Shown here one piece after another: positions 7,981-19,200 of a DNA stretch of 59,083 nucleotides. The stretch is from a virus. The translations under genes and the position numbers were made by a program. Positions within the stretch are counted from its first letter, which is position 1. Each line of letters starts with the position of its first letter. The notes under the pieces were generated by a model. That model had not been told where the DNA came from. It saw only the letters and a list, made by a program, of their open reading frames with translations, and did no database searches. The DNA lies in the IMG/VR virus record IMGVR_UViG_3300042731_000588, positions 1 to 59,083 of that record. One strand, written 5' to 3'.

Positions 7981-9291
7981 ATGGCAACAAACGCTGGAGC
8001 AATTAACAGAAGCTACTTATCTTCTGTTAGCTTTTTAGACCAACGAGATATCCTAAAGCAGGTTCTCGATGTGGAAGACAATGAGTCTTTCCTAGACCTT
8101 ATGGACGTGATGGGACGTGCAAATCCATCAAGTCAAATTGAGTACAATCACTTTGTAAACTCAGACCTTTACGCAAAAGGAACTGTAGACAATGACCCAG
8201 CTGGGGCTGCTGCAGGTTCTACTATGACTGTATCACTTTCTGCTGGTTCAGTAACTCCACTAGTAGGTGAGTTAATGATGACTAAAGACCAAAAAGTAGC
8301 TATCGTTACTGCTATTGGTTCATCAGGAAACGACATCACTGTACGTGCAGTAGATACAATCGCTGAAACTGATATCGAATCAGGTGACACTGTAGTATTC
8401 TTCTCTAACGCTAACGCTGAAGGGACTGGAGCTAACTTAATGCGTAAGTCTAACCTTACTAAGATTTCTAACTCTGTACAAATCTTCAAAACTAAAACTA
8501 GCATCACTGATTTAGCTGCTGGTTCTAAAGTAGAAGTTGAGTACAAAGGGAAGCCTTACTACTTCATTAAGCAACAACACGATGCTTTCTTGAAGCACAG
8601 ACTTGACATTCAGTACGCTATGCTTTACGGAGCAGGTGGTACTACTACTGACGCTGATGGTAACACTATCCACCTTACTAAAGGTCTTCACCGTTACATC
8701 AACGATGGTGGTTCACTTCAGAATGCTGCTACTGCAGGTTCTATCGATGTAGATGACTTCTCAGCTCTATCTCGTAAACTAGACAAAGCTCGTGCTGGTT
8801 CTGAGTTTATGATTCTTGCTGGTGGTGAAATCGACAACGCTATCGATATCGGACTAGCTACATCTGACCCATTCAAGTCAGGTGGTGTACAGTATGGTAC
8901 TTTCAACGGTAGCTCAGAGCAAGCTGTTAAGCTTGGATTCGAGTCATTCCGATTCTTCGGACGTACTTTCCATAAGAAACGTTTACAAGCACTAGATAAC
9001 GGACAAGTAACTAATCCAGTTGACGCATTCAAGTTTGACGGATATGCTTACTTCATCCCATCTGGTAAAGTAAAAGTTGAGCATGGTGGAGGTCAGATTG
9101 ACCGTATCTCTACTCGTTACTTAGAGTTACATGACGGTACTACTACTCGTTACCGTGAGAAACTTCTAGGAGGTTTAGCACCAACTCCAACTTCTGAGAC
9201 TGATACTTTAGATGTAGTTTACACATCTATCGAAGGTCTTAGCGTAGTAGGTGTAGACCACTTCGGATGGTTATACTTAAACGAGGCATAA
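7981..9291 (+). CDS. Major capsid protein
   Basis: The 436-residue protein follows the scaffold gene, as major capsid proteins do, and is followed by a strong terminator. The sequence is regular, low in Cys, and rich in Ala, Gly, Thr and Asp. Residues about 75-145 are beta-rich with many Val/Thr/Gly and may be an inserted domain. Codon choice is more uniform than in neighbouring genes, consistent with high expression. An HK97-type fold is expected from the family context but cannot be proved by eye. Confidence 0.82.
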   Translation: MATNAGAINRSYLSSVSFLDQRDILKQVLDVEDNESFLDLMDVMGRANPSSQIEYNHFVNSDLYAKGTVDNDPAGAAAGSTMTVSLSAGSVTPLVGELMMTKDQKVAIVTAIGSSGNDITVRAVDTIAETDIESGDTVVFFSNANAEGTGANLMRKSNLTKISNSVQIFKTKTSITDLAAGSKVEVEYKGKPYYFIKQQHDAFLKHRLDIQYAMLYGAGGTTTDADGNTIHLTKGLHRYINDGGSLQNAATAGSIDVDDFSALSRKLDKARAGSEFMILAGGEIDNAIDIGLATSDPFKSGGVQYGTFNGSSEQAVKLGFESFRFFGRTFHKKRLQALDNGQVTNPVDAFKFDGYAYFIPSGKVKVEHGGGQIDRISTRYLELHDGTTTRYREKLLGGLAPTPTSETDTLDVVYTSIEGLSVVGVDHFGWLYLNEA

Positions 9292-9305
9292 TCACTCGTA
9301 AATAA

Positions 9306-9340
9306 AAGAGAGGAGTCCTTCGGGGCTCCCTCTTATTTTT
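9306..9340 (+). terminator. Rho-independent terminator after the major capsid gene
   Basis: A hairpin with a TTCG tetraloop (9319-9322) has arms AGAGAGGAGTCC and GGGCTCCCTCT, with one bulged A and a G-T pair. It is followed by TTATTTTTATT. It lies 15 bp after the capsid stop codon and would end most transcripts there, keeping capsid mRNA abundant relative to the tail genes. Confidence 0.9.
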
Positions 9341-9347
9341 ATTAATC

Positions 9348-9362
9348 CCAAACAAAACACAC
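9348..9362 (+). promoter_or_regulatory. CCAAACA leader of gene 9363
   Basis: CCAAACA (9348-9354) ends 8 nt before the ATG, inside a purely A/C-rich stretch that follows directly on the terminator tail. It belongs to the set of similar leaders before genes 950, 6891, 22977 and 45067. Confidence 0.4.
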
Positions 9363-10199
9363 ATGAAAGCGGAATTTTTTAATGACATTTCCCCTAAGCT
9401 TCAGAAGAAGCTAGGACGTAACGAAACCGTTACCTATCAGATTCTGAATATTAGACCAGATGAAGATAATCCTGGAGCGTTCTTAATGCCTTACTCGGTA
9501 AACGTTCCTTCTACAGACAGCGTATATGACCCAGAAAAAGAAGCTTGGGTTGATATCGCATTCATCAATCAAGTACGTGCAGATGGTAAAGCAATATTCG
9601 GAGACATCTCTTTTGAGAAGTCTAATGCTGGTACAATTACTCTAAAGGGTAGTGTGCCTAATCACCAGAAGATTTTTCAGTACTTAGAAATCAGTAACTA
9701 CAATCAATCAAATCCTAATAGAGCTACTAGTAGAGCAGCTTTATATAGAAAGATTGACGCTAAGTCTGACGCAGAACAAGATAGAAAAGAAAGACTTGTT
9801 TACCTTAATGCTTTAAACAGAGCAGCTCAACTAACTGAAGAAGAGGTTAGATTCGTAGCTTCTAGTTTAGGAATTAAGCTAAAAGGAACTCAGGTTGAGA
9901 TTCGAAACAAAGTAGAAACTTTTGCTGAAGATTATCCAGACGATTTCTTAGCTATCCTAGAACAGCAAACAAACAGAACAGAGTCACTTATTCGTGAAGC
10001 TGTTGACCTCGGAATACTATCTCATAATGGTAGAAGTGGTAAATTTGTTTGGACAGATTCCGAAGAAGAAATTTTTGTTTATAAAAAGAAAGTTGGTACG
10101 AAAGCATTTTATGAGTTCGCTGAGTACTTACAAACCGAGGATGCAGAACAACTGCAAGCCATCGAAACTGCAGTCAACGCAAGAAGAGACAACCCGTAG
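9363..10199 (+). CDS. Structural or morphogenesis protein, function unknown
   Basis: A 278-residue charged protein placed between the capsid gene and the giant fibre. The first 130 residues look mixed alpha/beta, and the remainder is helical with many Glu, Lys and Arg. It is not a family I can name. Position suggests a head-associated or assembly protein. It starts after the capsid terminator with its own A/C-rich leader, and its stop is followed by a stable hairpin (10214-10259). Confidence 0.6.
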   Translation: MKAEFFNDISPKLQKKLGRNETVTYQILNIRPDEDNPGAFLMPYSVNVPSTDSVYDPEKEAWVDIAFINQVRADGKAIFGDISFEKSNAGTITLKGSVPNHQKIFQYLEISNYNQSNPNRATSRAALYRKIDAKSDAEQDRKERLVYLNALNRAAQLTEEEVRFVASSLGIKLKGTQVEIRNKVETFAEDYPDDFLAILEQQTNRTESLIREAVDLGILSHNGRSGKFVWTDSEEEIFVYKKKVGTKAFYEFAEYLQTEDAEQLQAIETAVNARRDNP

Positions 10200-10202
10200 T
10201 GT

Positions 10203-10259
10203 GGTTGTTTGGAGCGGTTTAGGGGGTTGTAGTTATTATTGCAACTCCCTTTAAACCGT
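10203..10259 (+). ncRNA. Stable hairpin with a 5' flank complementary to other phage transcripts
   Basis: Between genes 9363-10199 and 10264 is a hairpin pairing 10214-10229 with 10242-10259: 16 pairs, one G-T, a 2-nt bulge and a 12-nt loop. No T run follows, so it is not a classic terminator. The flank and first arm contain GTTGTTTGGAGCGGTTTAG (10204-10222), which recurs exactly at 48867-48885. There it is antisense to the primase-helicase mRNA. Parts of it (11 nt) are also complementary to the leaders at 934-944 and 45054-45064. It ends only a few bases before the fibre ATG, so it could also control fibre translation. Calling it an RNA is an inference. Confidence 0.4.
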
Positions 10260-10263
10260 ATAT

Positions 10264-13200
10264 ATGGCTGCTAATTTTGAAGTAAAATTTATCGTAGACA
10301 GAGTATCTGCTAACTACAAGATACAAATCACTGATACGTCTACGGATTTCACGCTTGTAAAAGCAAACACCAAAATAACTTTTCCAGATGGTTATGTTCT
10401 AGAGAACACTGACTTATCTAATCCAGACATATCTAGTGCGGGAGGGAATGTCCAGAAGAACCTTAGACTAGATGTAAACAACAAGCCTGTAACTGGTGAT
10501 TATAAAATCAATTTTACAGGATATGATGCGAGTGATAATGAGTACAGCTCGCAGAAACAATTCAACTTTACTTTTAGCGAACCATCAATTCTTATCCAGG
10601 ATTTATCTGACTCAGGAATACCTGTAGTTAAATTTAAGGATATCACATCATGGACTCAAGCAAACTTTACTGCTAGTGCAACTACCAGAGAGTTTAATGT
10701 AGACTATCCGTCTACCTCTGCTGTTGATGGTCAATCAAAAACAGAATCAAATACAAACCTTTCTACTCCTTTAGAGATAGATATGGTAAACAGCCTTAAT
10801 TATTATGAAGGTGTTTACGATGTTACTCTTGCTTTAGATATTACTTATACTCATACTAACGGTTATTTATCTGTTCAGTATAAGAAAAACTCTACTCAAG
10901 ACTTTCGAATAAAAAGAACCCCTAGCCAAAGTGACTTACTAAATAAAATCAATCAATACAAAGAGAATATTGATGAGTATAAAGTCACTAGTCCAGATGT
11001 GTATGCTAGATATGCTGAGGAGTATGATAACGTACTCGCACTGTACTCGCATGCTGTATCTCGATATAAGTTGGGGATTGGAGATGGAGCACAAGACTCT
11101 ATAGAAGAGCTATTAGATTTAATAAACGACCAATCAGGACACGTATATCGCTCTACACCTATTACAGCATTCTCTATAGACGAGAATGACTTTGGAGCTA
11201 ATGCACTTATCACTAAGCTTAAATCAGAGGTAGGAACCTTTGACGAAGATGGAAACTTACAAACAATAGCTAAAGCATTTGCGGATGAAGTGTTCGAGGT
11301 AGAGGCAACAGACTTCAAAGCAGAAGCGAGTAAACTATCAACGCTACTCGCACAGTTTGGAACCTACGACCCTAGTACAGATACATTCTCATTCTTAGCT
11401 ACTGCGGATTACTTTGAACAAGTAAAGACGTATGCTGACGACAACTCAGCTTCAGCAGTTGCCTTAGATGTTCTGTTTGCTCAGTTCGGCACATACGATG
11501 CAGAGACAGAGACTTTCACGTTTAGCAGTACGGCAGATTATTTTAACGAAGTAAAAACATACGCAGACAATGATAAGGCTTCGGCAACAGCTCTTAGCAC
11601 CTTAACTTCTCAGTTTGGTACTTATGACCCCGCTTCAGATACATTTACTTTTAGCAGCACGTCTGACTACTTTAATGAAGTAAAGACGTATGCTGATAAT
11701 GATAAAGCTTCTGCACAGGCATTAAACACGCTTACCTCTCAGTTTGGTAGTTATGACCCAAACACAAACACATTTACCTTTAATAATACTGCTGATTATT
11801 TTGAAGAGGTTAAAACTTATGCGGATGAAAATTCAGCAGCTGCAAACAAAGTGTCTTCTATAGGCTCTTCATTTGGTAGCTTTGATGGTGACACTTTCAA
11901 TTTTAGTGAGGCAAAGATTACTCAAGAACTTAATACGTATACAGGATTAGATTTTTCTAACAGTCAGTACTTTATTGATATAGAGGCAGACATAGAATCT
12001 AAACCAATCGTTTTAAGACAAGATGCTGAGCCTGCCGTTACTTACGCTCCTGGCTCTTTATGGTATGATACTAATGACGATAATAAAGTATATGTTCTTG
12101 TAGACGGAGACCCAAAGGTATGGACGCTTACAGACGACTCTAGAATAGGAGCAACAGCAACTCACTTAACTACACTTACCTCAGCATTTGGTTCTTACGA
12201 TGCTGAGACTGGTTTTGAAATAGACACTACTGCTAATTACTTTGCAGAAGTAAAATCTTATGCAGACACTGATTCAGCAGCAGCTACAAAGATTGAGAAT
12301 CTAGGAGCTGAGTTAGTAACGTTCGATTCTAATGGAAATGTAACAGGAGTTGTGCTTAGTTCTAGCTTTAAGTCAGCTGTGGATAGTTTTGTTTCGGATG
12401 AAAACAATTCATCGTTAGCAACTAAAGTTGAAGGAATAAGAGTTGACTTAGAAGGTACGGATGGTAATGGAGGTTTAACAGCGAGCGTTTCAAGTAACTC
12501 TTCAGCTATTGTAGCTAAACCAGATGTATTTAGGCAAGACGATGCACCAGCAGTAACAGAGGCTGTAGGGTCTTTATGGTTTGATACTAATGATAATAAT
12601 AAAGCTTACGTTCTTGTAGCTGGAACTCCTAATGTGTGGACAGAAACAAGAGACCAGGGATTAATTTCAGACATCTCTGATAAGCCGTTTATATTTAGAC
12701 AAGATGACGAGCCTGCTACTTCGAATCCTGAAGGTTCTCTTTGGTATGACACTAACGATGGTAATAAACTATACGTTTTAATATCTACTACTTGGACTTT
12801 AACTCAGGATTCTGATATTGCTACAGCTCAATCTACAGCAGATGGAAGACCTAAAGTCTTCAGACAAGCTGAAGCTCCAAACACTACTGAACCAGAGTTT
12901 TCTGTATGGTATGATACGGATGACAACAATTTATCATACGTACTCATAGGTGATGGAGGAGACCCAGAGACTTTTACTTGGACAGAAACAGTAGATGGTA
13001 GAGTAACAGATTTACTCGCATTCGCAGAAGCAAGATACTCGCTCAATGTAGATGCCAATGGTGTAGTTACGGGATTGGAGTTATACTCAGCAAGCGGACC
13101 AAATACTACGGTATCAACCTTTAAGGTAACAGCAGATAAATTTATCATTAGAGAGTCTTCTACAGACTTTGTGCCATTCACTTTAGATGGTAGTCAGTTA

Positions 13201-16200
13201 AAGTTAGATGTGCCTTTAAATGGAGTCTCAGGTAGCTTCAGCGGTTCATTAACAGCAGCTACTGGTACATTCTCTGGAAATGTAGATGGAAATATAGATG
13301 GAACATCTGCATCTACAGTTAAGTCTAATGCAGCTGACGGAGCAACTGCAAAGGGAGTTACTGATAATTTAACTAGCGTAGTTGAAATCACAAGCAGTGA
13401 CATTGCTATTGTAAATACAGACGAGACTAAAGCATTTGATGATGCAGGTACTCCATTCTACGTAGATAGTAGTGGTGACTTTAGTTTAGGAGATAAGCTT
13501 AAATACGATAACTCTGAGAATCTTCTTACAATCAGTGGTGCTGTAACTATAGAGTCAGTATCTGGACTAACTAAGTCAGATGTAGGATTAGGAAACGTAG
13601 ATAATGATTCTACCGAAACTATACTTGGAGGCAACTTAACAGGTACAGTAAATAATGTTGCTGTCGATACCGTAACTACAGGAGCTGCTGCTGGTTCAGC
13701 TGCAAAAGGAGTTACAGACAATCTAACTTCAGTAGTGGCTATTACCTCTTCGGATATAGCGATTGTATTAGAAAATGAAACTAAGACATTCAATGACGAT
13801 GGTACTCCATTCTATGTTGACAACGCAGGTCAATTCAGTTTAGGAGACAAACTATCATACGACCCTACTACAAATACATTAAGTATTACAGGGGCAGTTA
13901 CTATTGAGTCGGTTTCTGGACTAGATAAATCGGATGTCGGATTAAGTAATGTAGATAATAATTCTACAGCTACTATACTTGCAGGAAATTTAACGGGCAC
14001 AGTAGATGGAACTGCTGCTGGAACAGTGAAGTCAGGAGCAGCTGACGGTGCGAGTGCTAAGGCAGAAACTGATAAACTAACCTCTGTTGTTAGTCTTACT
14101 AACTCAGATATAGCTATTGTTAATTCAGGAGAAACAAAAGCATTTGATGATGCAGGGACTCCTTTTTATGTAGATAACACAGGAGACTTTAGCTTAGGAG
14201 ATAAGCTTAAGTATGACAACTCTGAAAACCTACTAACCATTAGTGGAGCGGTAACTATCGAGTCAGTATCAGGACTTACTAAATCGGATGTAGGATTGTC
14301 AAACGTAGATAACACCTCCACAGCAGATATACTTGATGGAACCGCAGGTGACTTTACAGGAGATGTTACAGGAACAGTAGATGGTACTTCTGCAAGCACC
14401 GTTAAAACGGGTGCAGCAGACGGAGCAACCGCTAAAGGAGTTACAGATAATTTAGAGTCTAACGTTACACTTACTAGTACTAAGATATATCAAGGTACTG
14501 GTACTTTTAACAACTCTAATACTGGATTCTACCTAGACAATACAGGTCAGTTTAGCTTAAAAGACAAACTTTCTTTTGACGGAACCACTCTCTCAGTAGA
14601 TGGAGAGATAACCTCTACCTCTGGTAATATAGGGGGTTGGGAAATCAACTCAACAGAACTAAAATCACCAGCAGTAAGTAATGTAAATAGACTCAAGTTC
14701 TCTCCTACATCAGGATTCATAGTAAATGATGATGATAACAATACAGCTCTATTGGTAAATTACGGAGCTCTATCTAGCCTATCATCTACCACTACAGGTG
14801 TAACTTTTGCAGATGTATCAAATGCAGAGGTAGCTTCTTGGGATGAAACAGTTCAAGCAGGTAACACATTAATTAAAATACCCGCTTCTAACGAACGTTA
14901 TATATACAGCTCAAACTATTTAACAGCTTCTTTTGTTAATGACCCTCACGGAGGTTCCTACTCTTACGAGATATCAGTTGATGCTATATCTGGAGCTGTT
15001 GCTACTTTAACAGGCACTAGCGGTTATCTAAAGGCAACTTTAGCACTACATATACAGATAGCTACAGACACTAGTTTTAGCAATGTAATTAAAGACGTGG
15101 AGCTTTACAGAACAGATGTTACTGGAGCAACCACGATTACATTCTCAGGAGTATCAAATAAGGCAGTTTCGTTCTCTATATCAGATAGTGTTACCGATGT
15201 ATACTTAAGATTTTATTGGTATAGAATGTATGCTGTTGCTTACAACGACAGTATTACTTGGTCTCCAAAAACATTCAATGTATCAAGTGCAAATGCTAAT
15301 GACGATTTAGTATTCTTAACATATAACGGAACAACCGAATTAACAAACGAGGGGGTTCAAATTATTAATGACCCAACCACATACTTTAAAGTAGACAGGT
15401 CAAACTTTACTTCTGGTAATCCATACGTAGATATTGGTGGTGACGTTAAGGTTGATGGTGACTTAGAAGTTACAGGAAGTATTAATATCGTAGGTGATAT
15501 TGAAAACTCAGATGTTAGTGTGTCTAACCTAGCAGAAAGATTAGGTGAAATAAACACAGACATAACTGTTGGTGCTTCATCATCTGTAGATGTAACCTTC
15601 CCAGGAAACGTAACCTTTCAAGGTACAGTAACTGGAGGTGATGTTACTGTTTCTAATCTTGAAACAAGACTTGGAGAGATTGATAGCAATATCAATATCG
15701 GTCACTCAGCAGGTGTAACAATCACTATGCGAGAGAATTTAGTGGTTACTGGAGACTTAACGGTTCAAGGAAACACAACTACAGAAAATTCTACTCAGTT
15801 ACATATTTCCGATTCACTCATCCACTTAGCGGATGGTAATGAGAATAGTGATTCGATAGATATTGGATTTGTAGGTCACTACAGTCCAGATGGAGGAACT
15901 ACCAAACAACACGCTGGTATATTTAGAGATGCCGATAATGGTGAGTGGTATATATTTGACGAGTATGTAGATGCTAATCTAGATAGCGAATCCAACCCTA
16001 CAAATGTTGTAGATAGAACTGATTCAACGTTTAGTTTGGGGGTTGTAAATGTAGACTCCTTAAAAACAACTAGTAGTTCTACTATAGCAGGATTCACTTC
16101 TTCAGGAAACATCAAAGTAAATGATAATGTTAGAATAGATATTGGTACTGGAAGCGATTTAAGACTTTTACATAACGGAACAGGCTCTTATATTGATAAT

Positions 16201-19200
16201 TACACAGGTAACCTTACTATACGAAACCTTGCAGATAATCAAGATGTATACATTTCAAGCGATAATGGTAGTGGCGGAACAACGCAATACTTTAGAGCTA
16301 AAGGAGATGACGGTTCGGTTTACTTATTCCACTATGGTAACAAAAAGTTTGAAACCACAAGCTCAGGAGTTTCTATAACAGGAACACTTACAGCAACATC
16401 ACTTGTTAAAAGTGGTGGTACATCAAGTCAGTTTTTGAAAGCGGACGGTTCTGTAGATTCAAATACTTATTTAACAAGTAGTATTTCTTCTAATATATAC
16501 TTTTCTGATAATGCTAAAGCTTTATATGGTGCTGGTAATGATTTAGAAATATATCATAGTGGCACCCATTCTTTTATTCGCCAAGTAGGTACTGGAAATT
16601 TATACATAGACCAAGCAACAGACGATAAGAACATAATATTCAGAAATGATGATGGTAGTGGCGGATTAACTAATTACTTCCAAATAAATGGTGATGATGA
16701 AAAAAATATATTTTACAAAGAGGTACAGATAAATAAAGGCTTAACTGTAGATAACATAGACGGTGAGGGTGTAGGTTATGTTCAAATAGGTACAGTAGAT
16801 AACGATGCAGGAAACGGATATGTTAGAGGTAATATTTTATTTGGTAGAGATGTTGACCAAGTTACTTGGGATAGCACTAATGATGAATGGACATTTTTAG
16901 CAGGAGGTAGTAGTGATTTTTCTATGATTCTTCATGACGCGGGTGGATTAAGAATTTTTACCGCAGATGGTATTTCTACAACCACAACATATACAAATAC
17001 CGAATTTAGGGATGCATTTCAGGCTTTAACTATAGGTCAAGCAGGTAATGTCAATGTATTTAGGGGTGATTTACAAGTGGGTGGTACTACTGTCATTGAT
17101 TCAAACAGAAATCTTACTGCACAAACAGGTACTTTTAATAATGGAGGTCATGTAAAGAAAACAGGAACTTCACAGACCGCCGTGTTTACGATTGAGCAAT
17201 TAGCAGACGTAGGCTCATCTTTAGACTTACTTATTAAAAATTCTTACGACAGAGATGTAGGTATTAAGCTAGAAACAGCAGGTGGCTCTCATTATATATG
17301 GCAAGACTCTAACGGAGATGATTCTTTAATTATTTCAGCAGCTGGTAATAACAGAACGAATGATGCCACAATAATATTCGAACAGAGTCACGATGTAACC
17401 ATACCTAATGGAGACTTAGATGTTGCATCAGGAAGCGTTACTGCTAATTCTATTATTAAAGATGGCGGTACATCAAGTCAGTTCCTAAAGGCAGATGGTT
17501 CAGTAGATAGTAACACTTACGCTTTATCTAGTCATAATCATGATGACAGATACTACACAGAAACTGAATCTGATACTAGATATGGTAGAAAAGTATTTGG
17601 TACTAATTGGGGTGATACACCTGAAGCAAGATATATAAAAATTGAAGTGCCATTCATTTCAGGAAGTGGTGGTTCAGACATGTATTTCTTTGATGTATAT
17701 GGTTATAGAGATTATGGTCAATTAGATAGTCAGTTACATTATAGAGTTTATCTACACGCAAGAAGTAACGGCACTACTAGCAACTCCTTTAATATGGATG
17801 TTAAGGGTGTTAATGTAGCTGCCAACGAAGAATTTAAATTCGCTTATAAAGTAGTAGCATCTTCACCAACTGAAGTATATATAAATGTACTAGAGGATTA
17901 TTCAGGTATTCAAATCAATAGCATACCATTAAATGAAGGTATATTAAATAACATTGATGACCTTACTATTAGTTCTTCTGATACTGCACCTACTGGAACA
18001 ACAAGTATTATTCCTGCTGTTTATTTATCTACTACTGATTCTGTAGACGCTCAAACTTTAGATAATTTAGATTCAAGTCAATTCTTAAGAAGTGACGCTA
18101 ATGATACTGCCTCGGGAGATATAACATTTACAGGAGGTGTAACAATTACAGGGTCTACAGGAGATACTTATGACAGTCAATTAGTAATATCTGAGGATTC
18201 GCCAACTATCAAGTTAAATGACACTTCTACAGGTCATGATGATTTTTGGATTCATGTAAATAGTAATAATTTCTATATTTTAAAAGATGTAGATAATGAT
18301 GATACTTTTGAGACTCCACACCCCTTACAATTAGAGGCAGATACAAATATTGGATACTTGTTTGGAAATAGAATCTTTGCTGATAACTATCATCCTAACG
18401 CTGACAAATGGACTAATGCAAGAACATTAAGTCTCACAGGAGATGTAACAGGTAGTGTGTCATGGGATGGTTCTGCAAATGCTTCAATTACAGCTACAGT
18501 TGCAAACGATAGCCATACTCACGATGGGAGATATTATACGGAAACAGAAAGTGATAACAAATTCGCTCCTGTAAAAAGAGGTTCTGTAACTGTAACGAAA
18601 GATACTTATACGAGAGTTGCTCGTGTAGAGGGTAACAACCTATCCTCTGCAATTAGAATGACAGTTAATGGTACTACAGGAAGTGTTGTAGTGAATTGTC
18701 TTTCTGACATATCTGTAAACCACTCTGCAGACATTATAGTTTACTCTCAAGCTGGTAACTATACTACTTTAGATATCAGAATTATAAGCAACAATAACGA
18801 AGATTTTGATATCTATTTAAGCTATACAGGTGGTGCGAGTCAAGGAACGAGCTTTACTGCTGCGATAGAGATATTCCCTCTGAATAACGAAACAATCACT
18901 TTTAGCCCTACAGCTACTGTGTATTCAGGAGCTACATTTAATCATGCAGCTACTGCTGGTCAGATTAAGTGGGGACAATCAGGACAATCCCCTAATATTT
19001 ACTTAGGAGCTAACAAGGTATTCCACGAAGGAAATGATGGTGTAGGTTCTAATTTAAATGCAGATATGCTTGATGGTTTACACGCAAGCTCTTTTGTAAG
19101 AACCGACCAGTCAAGTACAATATCTGGAAATTTAACCGCTACAAATATGTATGTAGGCGGATACATTTACCATAATGGAGATACCAATACTTACATTCGG

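Noticed and set aside
11335-14590. Regularly spaced repeats as a possible CRISPR array
   Set aside because: The repeats are coding, far longer than CRISPR repeats and preserve the reading frame of one fibre protein.
16193-16378. Alternative frame inside the tail fibre
   Set aside because: Antisense or out-of-frame shadow of a long repeat-rich gene with no leader.
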